Source: CAZWKQ01 sp964634005 (lineage in GTDB: Bacteria > Bacteroidota > Bacteroidia > Bacteroidales > JACABE01). From it: a stretch of DNA of 64,000 bases. The translations under genes were made by a program, and so were the position numbers. The notes below the pieces were generated by a model. It did not search any database and was not told the origin of the DNA. It worked only from the letters and a program-made list of their open reading frames with translations. Below are positions 17,861 to 26,377 of the stretch, piece by piece (within the stretch, counting starts at the first letter, position 1; each line of letters opens with the position of its first letter). Where the stretch lies: the NCBI GenBank assembly GCA_964634005.1, contig CAZWKQ010000006.1:81432-145431 (forward strand), in the 5' to 3' direction.

Positions 17861-18904
17861 ATGAACTTAACAGAAAGAATCGAAATTTTTTCAAAATTAT
17901 CCGATTTTATCTTAGAAAATACTGTAAAAAAAGATAATGAAAACAGTAATAATATTTTATTAAATGCAATTACAGAAGCTTCGTCAAAAAATCCTTGGTT
18001 TAGCGAAGACAATATAAAACACGCACTTATATCAATTGCTAATAGCACTACAAATGAAAAAATAAACCGTTGGGTAAAAAAATATCAGAATATCGAAAGT
18101 AAAAGCACACCTGTTAAAGTCGGTATAGTAATGGCAGGAAATATCCCATTAGTGGGTTTTATGGATTTTTTCTATGTTATTATGTCAGGGAATAAGGCAT
18201 TAATAAAGCTATCGAGTGATGATAATATTTTAATTCCGGCTTTAATAGAGGTTTTAAAAAATATAAATCCTAAAATTACCGATTTTACCGAAATAATGAA
18301 AGATAAGTTGAGTGGATTTGAGGCTGTAATTGCTACCGGCAGTAATAATACATCGAGATATTTTGAATATTATTTTGGCAAATATCCCAATATAATCCGA
18401 AAAAACAGGAACAGCATTGCGGTTTTGAACGGAAATGAGACATTTGAACAATTATCGGAACTTTCAAACGATATAACTGACTATTATGGTTTAGGATGTA
18501 GAAATGTTTCCAAAATATTTGTACCTGTTTCCTATAATTTCGACCTTCTTACAAAAGCATTGAAACAAAAAAATAATATACTTGATTTTCATAAATATAG
18601 GAATAACTATGATTATCAAAAGTCAATATTGATTATAAATCGCACCCCATTTATTGATTGTGAAAGTGTTTTACTAACGAGAAACTTAAGTTTATCCTCA
18701 CCTATTGCCGTCGTTTATTATGATTTCTATGATAAAATTGATGAAATTATTAATTACACTAAGTCTAATGAAAGCGAAATACAATGTATTGTAAGTAAAT
18801 TTCTAAATATCGAAAATGTTGTATCTTTTGGCAAAACCCAAAGCCCTGAGTTGGCTGACTATGCCGATAACGTTGATGTAATGAATTTTTTGCTGAACCT
18901 ATAA
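17861..18904 (+). CDS. LuxC-like acyl-CoA reductase
   Basis: 347 residues with the aldehyde-dehydrogenase-like LuxC fold. VGIVMAGNIPLVGFMDFFYVIMSGN (about 87-111) is the NADPH-binding start, VIATGSNNTSRYFEYYFG matches the cofactor/acyl pocket, and C213 in YYGLGCRNVSKIF is the catalytic Cys that would carry the acyl group. It would reduce acyl-CoA to the aldehyde. The partner genes luxD and luxE are absent nearby, so it probably serves lipid or wax/plasmalogen-type metabolism. A TATTTTAG at 17824-17831 is a candidate -7 box. Confidence 0.85.
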   Translation: MNLTERIEIFSKLSDFILENTVKKDNENSNNILLNAITEASSKNPWFSEDNIKHALISIANSTTNEKINRWVKKYQNIESKSTPVKVGIVMAGNIPLVGFMDFFYVIMSGNKALIKLSSDDNILIPALIEVLKNINPKITDFTEIMKDKLSGFEAVIATGSNNTSRYFEYYFGKYPNIIRKNRNSIAVLNGNETFEQLSELSNDITDYYGLGCRNVSKIFVPVSYNFDLLTKALKQKNNILDFHKYRNNYDYQKSILIINRTPFIDCESVLLTRNLSLSSPIAVVYYDFYDKIDEIINYTKSNESEIQCIVSKFLNIENVVSFGKTQSPELADYADNVDVMNFLLNL

Positions 18905-18905
18905 A

Positions 18906-20120
18906 TTAATCTTCAAAATCAATATAAAGAAGATATTTTTTTCTGATTTTTTTAAATTTCGATAAATCGTTTTTCCAACTTTCTCTTATTTCAGTTTCAT
19001 TTTTGCCTGCAATTATTTGCTTTCTCAACGAATCGCCACCTGCAAGTTTATCGAAAAAATAATTAAAGAAATTGGTTTTTGATGACAAACGTTTATATAA
19101 ATCAAGAAGCCAATAAATATTTATTTGTTTTTCAAATCTTTGAAAAAGCACTGAATATTCGGATAAGTCATAACCATAACAAACTTGATTTAAATGTGGC
19201 GGATTTTCGCTCATCCCCTTAATTGATTGAGGAGTAAATGAATATTCTGCTCCTTCTAACTTTGGATGTCCAATTACTTGAAACGGTTTTGAAGTCCCCC
19301 TTCCAATGCTTATATCTGTCCCCTCAAATAAACACAATGAAGGATATAAATAAACAGCATTCATATTAACAAGATTTGGCGAAGGTTTTACAGGTAAAAT
19401 ATAGTAATAAGTGTGATTATAATTATCAACAGTAATAATATGTAACTTACAACTAACATTGTTTTTAAGCCATTTCTCGCCGTTTATCATTTGAGCATAT
19501 TCGGCAATCGTCATTCCATGAACAATAGGAACAGGATGCATACCTACAAAAGATGAAAATGCAGGATCCAACACAGGCCCATCGACAAAATACCCCAAAG
19601 GATTTGGCCTGTCTAAAATTACCAAAGGAATGTTATTTTCGGCACATGCCTCCATAACATAGTGAAGTGTAGATATATATGTATAAAAGCGAACTCCAAC
19701 ATCCTGAATGTCAAAAACAATAATATCAACATTTTTCAAATCGGCATTAGTAGGTTTTTTATTTTTCCCGTAAAGTGAAATTATTTGTAAGCCGGTTTTT
19801 TCGTCAATAGAAGCATTAACAGTCACTCCGGCTTCTGCTTCTCCTCTGAATCCATGTTCTGGGCAGAATATCTTAACGATGTTAACATTCAATTTCAACA
19901 AACTATCTACTAAATGGGTATTACCGATAATAGAAGTCTGATTTGCTACCAGAGCCACTCGCTTCCCCTTTAATAAACCTAAATATAAATTGGTTCTATC
20001 AGCCCCTGTCTGAACATCATTTCTGGTTACTATTTTGTATAATACGTTATCCTGTGAAATCGCTTCTAAGCTAAAAATTATTTTTAAAAATATTAAAATG
20101 AGCAAATTATTGATTTTCAT
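18906..20120 (-). CDS. NamZ-like exo-beta-N-acetylmuramidase (DUF1343)
   Basis: 404 residues from ATG 20120. That start puts a signal peptide (MKINNLLILIFLKIIFSLEAIS) at the N-terminus; the ATG at 20180 would add 20 residues. DUF1343/NamZ hallmarks are KRVALVANQTS, FCPEHGFRGEAEAGV, VDIIVFDIQDVGVRFYTYISTLHYVMEA, LDRPNPLG, VPIVHGMTIAEYA and LCLFEGTDISIGRGTSKPFQ. Characterised relatives release N-acetylmuramic acid from peptidoglycan chain ends. It is probably periplasmic and acts in wall recycling, like the GH3 fusion at 58922-61855. It nearly abuts the acyl-CoA reductase, which converges on it. Confidence 0.88.
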   Translation of the reverse strand: MKINNLLILIFLKIIFSLEAISQDNVLYKIVTRNDVQTGADRTNLYLGLLKGKRVALVANQTSIIGNTHLVDSLLKLNVNIVKIFCPEHGFRGEAEAGVTVNASIDEKTGLQIISLYGKNKKPTNADLKNVDIIVFDIQDVGVRFYTYISTLHYVMEACAENNIPLVILDRPNPLGYFVDGPVLDPAFSSFVGMHPVPIVHGMTIAEYAQMINGEKWLKNNVSCKLHIITVDNYNHTYYYILPVKPSPNLVNMNAVYLYPSLCLFEGTDISIGRGTSKPFQVIGHPKLEGAEYSFTPQSIKGMSENPPHLNQVCYGYDLSEYSVLFQRFEKQINIYWLLDLYKRLSSKTNFFNYFFDKLAGGDSLRKQIIAGKNETEIRESWKNDLSKFKKIRKKYLLYIDFED

Positions 20121-20222
20121 CTTTTGATTTTTTAAAAAATTAGAAAAGGATAAAAAAGCACAATTATTATATTTTTTCATTTATCTTAACACACTTTAAC
20201 AATGTAAGAGGCAAAAAAATAA

Positions 20223-20230
20223 TAAATTTG
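20223..20230 (+). promoter_or_regulatory. Candidate -7 promoter box (pepD)
   Basis: TAAATTTG matches the Bacteroidetes sigma consensus TAnnTTTG and lies 28 bases before the dipeptidase ATG. No clear TTTG -33 box is present at the right spacing. Confidence 0.45.
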
Positions 20231-20258
20231 CTAAAAATTAAAACAAAAATATATAAAA

Positions 20259-21722
20259 ATGAGCAACGAGATAAAAAAATTAGAACCGAATGCTGTTTGG
20301 AAGCATTTTTACAATTTAACACAAATACCAAGACCATCGAAGTTTGAACAAAAGTGTATTGAATATATGAAAAATTTCGGAGAGAGTCTTGGTTTGGAAA
20401 CTATAGTAGACCCTGTAGGTAATGTAATAATAAGAAAACCTGCTACTCCCGGAATGGAGAATCGCAAAGGAGTTATACTTCAAGCACATCTTGATATGGT
20501 TCCTCAAAAAAATAGCGATAAAGTCCACGATTTTGAAAAGGACCCGATTGAAACGATAATTGACGGTGAATGGGTCAGAGCAAACGGTACTACTTTAGGA
20601 GCCGATAATGGCATGGGAGTTGCTGCTGCTATGGCAATTCTCGAATCTAAAGACATTCAACACGGAATGATTGAAGCTTTGTTTACAATAGATGAAGAAA
20701 CCGGAATGACAGGTGCTTTCGGATTACAACCGGGATATCTTAAAGGAGATATTTTGTTGAACCTTGACTCTGAAGACGAAGGCGAACTTTACATTGGGTG
20801 TGCAGGCGGAACTAATGCAAATGCTGATTTTAAATATAAAGAAACAGATGTTCCTCAAGACTATTTGGCTTATAAACTAAGTGTTACAGGGTTAAAAGGA
20901 GGACATTCTGGTGTTGATATCCATTTAGGCAGAGGAAATGCCAATAAAATAATAAACAGGTTTCTAAAAAACACTTCTACCCTATTTAATGTAAGAATAT
21001 CGAAACTTAACGGTGGCAGCCTCAGAAATGCAATACCAAGAGAAGCATTTGCCGATATAGTTTTACCTTCACAGTATAAAAACGAATTCGAAAACTATTT
21101 AAAGGAATTCGAATCAATAGTTAAAAAAGAACTTTCTGCCGTAGAACCTGACCTTAAGATTGAAGCTGTTTCAATTGACTTACCATCAAAAATTATGGAT
21201 GAGAAAGATCAAATGACTTTTATAAATGCAATTTATGCCTGCCCTAACGGAGTTATCAGAATGAGTAACGAAATGGAAGGCTTGGTTGAAACGTCGAATA
21301 ATTTGGCAATAATAACAATAGAAAACGGAATGGCTACAGCAATGTGTCTGTTGCGTAGTTCTGTCGACAGTGCTAAATTAGATTTGGAGAGCCAAATTGA
21401 ATCTGTTTTCAAGCTCGCAGGAGCTGAAATTAGTTTTTCAGGGCAATATCCGGGATGGAAACCAAACCCTAAATCTCCTATTTTACAAAAAATGCTGGAA
21501 ATTTATAACAATAAATTCGGTAAAACTCCAAAGATTTTTGCAATTCATGCAGGTTTGGAATGTGGGTTATTAGGAGGAGTTTATCCAAACTGGGATATGA
21601 TTTCATTTGGACCAACTATTCGTTTCCCACATTCTCCTGATGAAAAAGTTCATATCGAAAGTGTTAAAAAATTCTGGGAATTTCTTGTAGAAACACTTAA
21701 AAATATACCATTAAAAAATTAA
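20259..21722 (+). CDS. pepD: Cytosol non-specific dipeptidase (aminoacyl-histidine dipeptidase, M20C)
   Basis: 487 residues, the normal length of the M20C family. Zinc ligands and catalytic motifs are in place: QAHLDMVPQKN (His/Asp), TLGADNGMGVA (bridging Asp), TIDEETGMTGAFGL (catalytic and zinc Glu pair) and LNLDSEDEGE. The C-terminal HAGLECGLLG and FGPTIRFPHSPDE supply the last ligand region. It cleaves dipeptides in the cytosol, feeding amino-acid catabolism. It is a single-gene unit with a promoter box upstream and a strong terminator downstream. Confidence 0.95.
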   Translation: MSNEIKKLEPNAVWKHFYNLTQIPRPSKFEQKCIEYMKNFGESLGLETIVDPVGNVIIRKPATPGMENRKGVILQAHLDMVPQKNSDKVHDFEKDPIETIIDGEWVRANGTTLGADNGMGVAAAMAILESKDIQHGMIEALFTIDEETGMTGAFGLQPGYLKGDILLNLDSEDEGELYIGCAGGTNANADFKYKETDVPQDYLAYKLSVTGLKGGHSGVDIHLGRGNANKIINRFLKNTSTLFNVRISKLNGGSLRNAIPREAFADIVLPSQYKNEFENYLKEFESIVKKELSAVEPDLKIEAVSIDLPSKIMDEKDQMTFINAIYACPNGVIRMSNEMEGLVETSNNLAIITIENGMATAMCLLRSSVDSAKLDLESQIESVFKLAGAEISFSGQYPGWKPNPKSPILQKMLEIYNNKFGKTPKIFAIHAGLECGLLGGVYPNWDMISFGPTIRFPHSPDEKVHIESVKKFWEFLVETLKNIPLKN

Positions 21723-21746
21723 TTCATTCAAAATCGAAAATTCATT

Positions 21747-21790
21747 AAATTGCAAGGCATTATTTTATTATTGCCTTGCAATTTTTTTTT
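21747..21790 (+). terminator. Rho-independent terminator after pepD
   Basis: A 13-base inverted repeat (AAATTGCAAGGCA at 21747-21759 with TGCCTTGCAATTT at 21772-21784) encloses a 12-base loop and runs into a T-rich tract. It separates pepD from the etf operon. Confidence 0.85.
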
Positions 21791-21899
21791 AAGATTATTT
21801 AATTCTTACTTAAAAATAATCATTTTCACTAAATAATTTAACAATTTCCAATAACATAAACCGATATTTTTTAGAATTTTTAAATTCTATATTTTTTTG

Positions 21900-21907
21900 T
21901 ACATTTG
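21900..21907 (+). promoter_or_regulatory. Candidate -7 promoter box (etf operon)
   Basis: TACATTTG fits TAnnTTTG and lies 39 bases before the etfB ATG at 21947. It overlaps an in-frame TTG at 21905, which argues against that codon as the start. Confidence 0.5.
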
Positions 21908-21946
21908 CAAACTTTAAGTTTGTATTATAAACTATTAACTATTTGT

Positions 21947-22819
21947 ATGACATTCAGAATAATTGTATTAGCTAAACAAGTTCCTGACACCAGAAACGTC
22001 GGGAAAGACGCAATGAAAGCAGACGGAACAGTAAACCGTGCAGCATTACCGGCAATTTTTAATCCCGAAGATTTGAATGCATTAGAAATGGCATTGGAAA
22101 TAAAATCAAAGGTTAAAAATGCAGAAGTAATAGTACTTACAATGGGACCATCACGAGCAGCAGAAATAATAAGAGAGTCAATATATCGTGGTGCCGATAA
22201 AGGATATTTAATAACTGACAGGAAATTTGCCGGTTCCGATACTTTAGCTACTTCTTACGCAATTTCCCTTGCAGTTAAAAAACTATCACCATATAATATT
22301 GTTATTTCAGGCAGACAAGCAATAGACGGAGATACTGCACAGGTAGGACCTCAAACGGCTGAAAAGCTCGATATTCCACAAATTACTTATGCCGAAGAAT
22401 TAGTAGATGTAACCGAAAACTATATTACTGTGAAACGCAGGATTGAAAGAGGTGTTGAAACTGTAAAATCGCCACTTCCGGCATTAATTACCGTTCATAG
22501 TTCAGCACCCGAATGCCGTCCTCGTAATGCAAAATTGCTTATGAAATTTAAACATGCACGAACTATTACAGAACTTCAGGAAGAATCAAGAGATTATACA
22601 GAAATGTACAACAAAAGACCTTATCTTCAAATAGATGAATGGACTGTAGCTGACCTGAATGCTGATGTTGAACTTCTCGGACTTTCTGGTTCGCCCACAA
22701 AGGTTAAGAAAATTGAAAACGTCGTTTTGCAGCAAAAAGAAACAGTTCTACTATCAGACTCTGATAGTGATATAAAAAGCATGATGAAAGATCTTATTGA
22801 TGCTCATATTTTAGGATAA
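21947..22819 (+). CDS. etfB: Electron transfer flavoprotein beta subunit
   Basis: 290 residues of the adenine-nucleotide alpha-hydrolase-like EtfB fold. The N-terminus MTFRIIVLAKQVPDT is standard. FAGSDTLATS, GRQAIDGDTAQVGPQ and VKRRIERGVETVKSPLPALITV are clostridial-type motifs, unlike the human/Paracoccus version (KQAIDDDCNQT). With EtfA it forms a flavin-binding heterodimer passing electrons to or from the acyl-CoA dehydrogenase encoded next. The start at 21947 is chosen because the earlier TTG falls inside the promoter box. Confidence 0.95.
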   Translation: MTFRIIVLAKQVPDTRNVGKDAMKADGTVNRAALPAIFNPEDLNALEMALEIKSKVKNAEVIVLTMGPSRAAEIIRESIYRGADKGYLITDRKFAGSDTLATSYAISLAVKKLSPYNIVISGRQAIDGDTAQVGPQTAEKLDIPQITYAEELVDVTENYITVKRRIERGVETVKSPLPALITVHSSAPECRPRNAKLLMKFKHARTITELQEESRDYTEMYNKRPYLQIDEWTVADLNADVELLGLSGSPTKVKKIENVVLQQKETVLLSDSDSDIKSMMKDLIDAHILG

Positions 22820-22866
22820 ATTGCTCGATTTTTATTAATTTTAATAAACAGGAAAATCAAAATTAA

Positions 22867-23889
22867 ATGAATAATATTTTTGTATATTGCGAAGTAAACG
22901 AAGAAGGACAAGTAATTGATGTAAGTCTCGAACTACTATCGAAAGGTAAAAAGTTGGCTAACCAGTTGGGTGTTAAGCTTGAAGCAGTTGTTATTGGTAA
23001 TAATATTCCCGATATAGGTTTACAATTGTTTCAATATGGTGTTGACGTAATTCATTTAGCAGAAAACGAAAGATTTTTACCTTATACTACATTGCCTCAT
23101 GCATCAATAGTTGTAGAACTATTTAAAGAAGAAAAACCAGAGATTGCTTTATTTGGGGCAACTTCCGTAGGAAGAGACCTTGCTCCTCGTGTAGCTTCGG
23201 CATTAAAATGCGGATTGACTGCCGATTGCACAAGTCTTGAAATTGGAGACCATACCGAGAACCGTACACAAAAGGAATACAAAAACTTGCTATATCAAAT
23301 AAGACCTGCTTTCGGAGGAAATATAATAGCCACAATTATCAATCCCGATACACGTCCTCAAATGGCTACAGTAAGAGAAGGAGTTATGAAAAAAGAAATT
23401 TTCTCTTCTTCTTATACCGGAGAAATAAAAAACATACCTTATGAAAAATATGTAAAAGAAGACGACTTTCTTGTAGAAATAATTGAAAGGCATGTCGAAA
23501 AACAAAAAATAAATATTAAGGGAGCGCAGATTATTATTTCGGGAGGTTATGGAGTAGGAAGTAAAGAGAATTTCGATAAACTATTTGAACTTGCCGAAGT
23601 TATAGGCGGAGAAGTTGGAGCTTCAAGAGCTGCCGTAGATGCCGGATGGGTTGATCATGCAAGGCAAATAGGACAAACAGGAATTACTGTCCGCCCAAAA
23701 TTATACATAGCATGCGGTATTTCCGGTGCTGTGCAGCATAGAGCAGGTATGGATCAAAGTGCTAAAATAATTTCTATTAATAACGACCCCAAAGCTCCTA
23801 TCAATAATATTGCTGATTATACTATTATTGGCAATGTGGGTGATGTTATCCCAAAAATGATTAAGTATTACAAAGAACTCTCAAAATAA
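22867..23889 (+). CDS. etfA: Electron transfer flavoprotein alpha subunit
   Basis: 340 residues. The N-terminal domain pairs with EtfB. The C-terminal FAD-binding domain has GGYGVGSKENF, GGEVGASRAAVDAGW, RQIGQTGITVRPKLYIACGISGAVQH and AGMDQSAKIISINNDPKAPI. It lies 47 bases after etfB and 11 bases before the acyl-CoA dehydrogenase. In bifurcating Etfs a second FAD sits in the alpha/beta interface; the sequence alone does not settle whether this pair bifurcates. Confidence 0.95.
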   Translation: MNNIFVYCEVNEEGQVIDVSLELLSKGKKLANQLGVKLEAVVIGNNIPDIGLQLFQYGVDVIHLAENERFLPYTTLPHASIVVELFKEEKPEIALFGATSVGRDLAPRVASALKCGLTADCTSLEIGDHTENRTQKEYKNLLYQIRPAFGGNIIATIINPDTRPQMATVREGVMKKEIFSSSYTGEIKNIPYEKYVKEDDFLVEIIERHVEKQKINIKGAQIIISGGYGVGSKENFDKLFELAEVIGGEVGASRAAVDAGWVDHARQIGQTGITVRPKLYIACGISGAVQHRAGMDQSAKIISINNDPKAPINNIADYTIIGNVGDVIPKMIKYYKELSK

Positions 23890-23900
23890 ACAGGAAAATC

Positions 23901-25613
23901 ATGGCAAACTTTTATACCGATAACGAAAATTTAAAATTTCACTTATTCCATCCTGTGATGGAAAAAATTGTAAGGCTAAAAGAAAACAACTACGCCGATA
24001 AAGATAAATACGATTACGCTCCATTCGACTTTGAGGACGCTATGGAAAATTACGATAAAATTCTTGAAATAATCGGCGAAATTACAGGAAATATCATTGC
24101 TGAAAATGCTGAATCTGTTGACCATGATGGTCCTCAACTTATAAATAATGAAGTAAAATATGCCGAAGGAACTCAAAAAAATTACAAAGCTCTCGTTGAC
24201 GCAGGTCTTATAGGGATGTCATTACCCCGTAAGTATGGCGGGCTTAACTTTTCAATAGTTCCTTATGTAATGTCAGCTGAAATTGTTGCAAGAGGCGATG
24301 CCGGCTTTGCCAATATATGGGGGTTGCAAGATTGTGCAGAAACTATTCATGAATTTGCTTCTGATGAAATAAAAGATGAATTTCTCCCACGTTTCAACAA
24401 AGAAGGAGCAACAGCAGCAATGGATCTTACTGAACCTGATGCCGGTTCTGATTTACAATCAGTTCAACTTAAAGCAACTTATGACGAAATATCAGGAACA
24501 TGGAGATTAAACGGTGTAAAACGCTTTATTACCAACGGTGACGCCGATATTTCACTTGTTTTGGCACGTTCCGAAGAAGGCACTACCGATGCTCGCGGTC
24601 TTTCCCTCTTTGTTTACGACAGAAAAGATAAAGCTGTTAAAATTCGCCGTATTGAGAATAAATTAGGTATAAAAGGCTCCCCTACTTGCGAATTGGTGTT
24701 CAACAATGCACCGGCAAAACTTATAGGCGACAGAAAAATGGGACTTATCAAATATGTTATGTCGCTCATGAATTCTGCCCGACTTGGCGTTGGTGCCCAA
24801 TCTGTTGGTATTGCTGAAGCTGCTTATCGGGAAGCCGAAAAATATGCTATCGAAAGAGAACAATTCGGAAAACCAATTATTCAATACCCTGCTGTTTACG
24901 AAATGTTAACTAATATGAGAGCAAAAATTGATGCTATCAGAACCTTATTATACGAAACAAGCAGATATGTAGATATTTACAAATCATATAGTTTTATATC
25001 CGAAGAAAGAAACCTAACTCCTGAAGAAAGAAACGATTTCAAAAATTGCCAGAAAATAGCTGATGTCCTAACTCCTATGTTAAAACTATTCTCAAGCGAA
25101 TATTGCAATCAAATTTCTTACGATTCGTTACAAATACACGGTGGAACAGGCTTTATGAAGGACTTTCCTATTGAAAGAATATACCGCGATGCCAGAATTA
25201 CTACAATTTACGAAGGAACTTCTCAACTTCAGGTTGTTGCTGCCATAAGAGGCGTAGGAAACGGAATGTATCTTAAACTTATGAACGATTATGCTCAAGT
25301 GAATGTAAAACCTGAATTCGATTTTCTTAAAAATTCGCTTAAAAAGATGACCGACCAGTTTGCAAAAACAGTAGAGAAAGTTAATGAAATTCAAAATGCT
25401 GAATATTACGACTTTCACTCAAGACGACTGGTAGAAATGGCCGGAAATATTATTATTGGTTATCTTTTACTCCTAGATGCTAACAGAAACGAAAAATTCA
25501 AAAAATCTGCCGAAATCTTCATTCGTTTAGGAAAAACCGAAAATACTCAGAAAGTAAGCTTTATTAATAATTTTGATGAAAAAGAATTAGGAGATTATAA
25601 GTTTCAAATATAA
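23901..25613 (+). CDS. Acyl-CoA dehydrogenase, long (570 aa) form
   Basis: 570 residues, about 190 longer than SCAD/butyryl-CoA dehydrogenase. The N-terminal helical domain leads to GLIGMSLPRKYGGLN and the middle beta domain MDLTEPDAGSDLQ (FAD/substrate loop). The C-terminal helical domain ends with ERIYRDARITTIYEGTSQLQ, whose Glu is at the catalytic-base position of the SCAD/MCAD type. A further helical extension (about 460-570) is like the C-domain of long family members. It oxidises an acyl-CoA or reduces an enoyl-CoA with EtfAB as redox partner. Chain length is unknown. Confidence 0.93.
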   Translation: MANFYTDNENLKFHLFHPVMEKIVRLKENNYADKDKYDYAPFDFEDAMENYDKILEIIGEITGNIIAENAESVDHDGPQLINNEVKYAEGTQKNYKALVDAGLIGMSLPRKYGGLNFSIVPYVMSAEIVARGDAGFANIWGLQDCAETIHEFASDEIKDEFLPRFNKEGATAAMDLTEPDAGSDLQSVQLKATYDEISGTWRLNGVKRFITNGDADISLVLARSEEGTTDARGLSLFVYDRKDKAVKIRRIENKLGIKGSPTCELVFNNAPAKLIGDRKMGLIKYVMSLMNSARLGVGAQSVGIAEAAYREAEKYAIEREQFGKPIIQYPAVYEMLTNMRAKIDAIRTLLYETSRYVDIYKSYSFISEERNLTPEERNDFKNCQKIADVLTPMLKLFSSEYCNQISYDSLQIHGGTGFMKDFPIERIYRDARITTIYEGTSQLQVVAAIRGVGNGMYLKLMNDYAQVNVKPEFDFLKNSLKKMTDQFAKTVEKVNEIQNAEYYDFHSRRLVEMAGNIIIGYLLLLDANRNEKFKKSAEIFIRLGKTENTQKVSFINNFDEKELGDYKFQI

Positions 25614-25632
25614 ATTAACACCCTAAAATAAA

Positions 25633-26310
25633 ATGTTTAAAATATTAAACTTTAAAATAAGAGTTTTTTTTACAAAGTTAAGATACGGCTCACATAGCCT
25701 CGAGTATGTTAACTTATTTAAAAAGAATGACCTACGCTCCCCTTTTGCTCCTTGTGTAAAAGATGAATTTGTTTTTCATATAATGATGTATTTAAAAAAG
25801 AACGAAAATGTAAAAGTTTATAAAACTAAAGAACCAATTCAATTCGGGAACTTTTCGTTCAATACATCATACAAGGATTTATTTAAAAATAAAGGAGTCC
25901 CTTCATGCTTTAATGCACTAATCTTTAATAATAACGAAATTAATATTTTAGGTTATTCCGATTATTTACTGAACAAGAAAATAAAATCGATTTACTACTT
26001 TGCCGATAATCATTTTATATTAGGAGAATACGTTTTTACTGAATCTTCTTTAAATGATTCATTTGATATTACAAAAATGTTAATCGAAAAATATACAAAT
26101 GAAAAAGCAGAAAAAATAGATGAATTCTTTATTTCAGGTGAAGATGGAAATTGTATTTATTATATTAATAATGGTTTTGAAATTTCGATAAAATACTTCA
26201 ATTACTCCGATGGTTTTTCTATAAATTTTTATGAAAAAGCTAAAAAAGAAATCTTCCCGGAAACAGAGGATATTAAAAGTGCAAAGAATAAATTGAACGA
26301 AATGCTCTAA
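25633..26310 (+). CDS. Hypothetical protein, 225 aa
   Basis: I do not recognise this 225-residue protein. It is Lys/Phe/Asn/Tyr-rich, without a signal peptide or membrane span. From about residue 100 it looks like alternating beta strands (INILGYSDYL, KSIYYFADNHFILGEYVF, GNCIYYINNGFEISIKYFNY). It starts 20 bases after the acyl-CoA dehydrogenase stop, so it may be the last gene of the etf operon, and it ends just before a terminator. No function is assigned. Confidence 0.7.
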   Translation: MFKILNFKIRVFFTKLRYGSHSLEYVNLFKKNDLRSPFAPCVKDEFVFHIMMYLKKNENVKVYKTKEPIQFGNFSFNTSYKDLFKNKGVPSCFNALIFNNNEINILGYSDYLLNKKIKSIYYFADNHFILGEYVFTESSLNDSFDITKMLIEKYTNEKAEKIDEFFISGEDGNCIYYINNGFEISIKYFNYSDGFSINFYEKAKKEIFPETEDIKSAKNKLNEML

Positions 26311-26340
26311 AATAAAATTTAATTTCGAAATTTAATAAAG

Positions 26341-26374
26341 AAAACGCCCGACTATACTAAAGTCAGGCGTTTTT
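26341..26374 (+). terminator. Bidirectional terminator
   Basis: AAAACGCCCGACT pairs with AGTCAGGCGTTTTT with one C-A mismatch, around a short ATACTAA loop. A-run and T-run flanks let it serve both converging genes, the etf operon (plus) and the TonB receptor (minus). Confidence 0.8.
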
Positions 26375-26377
26375 CGT

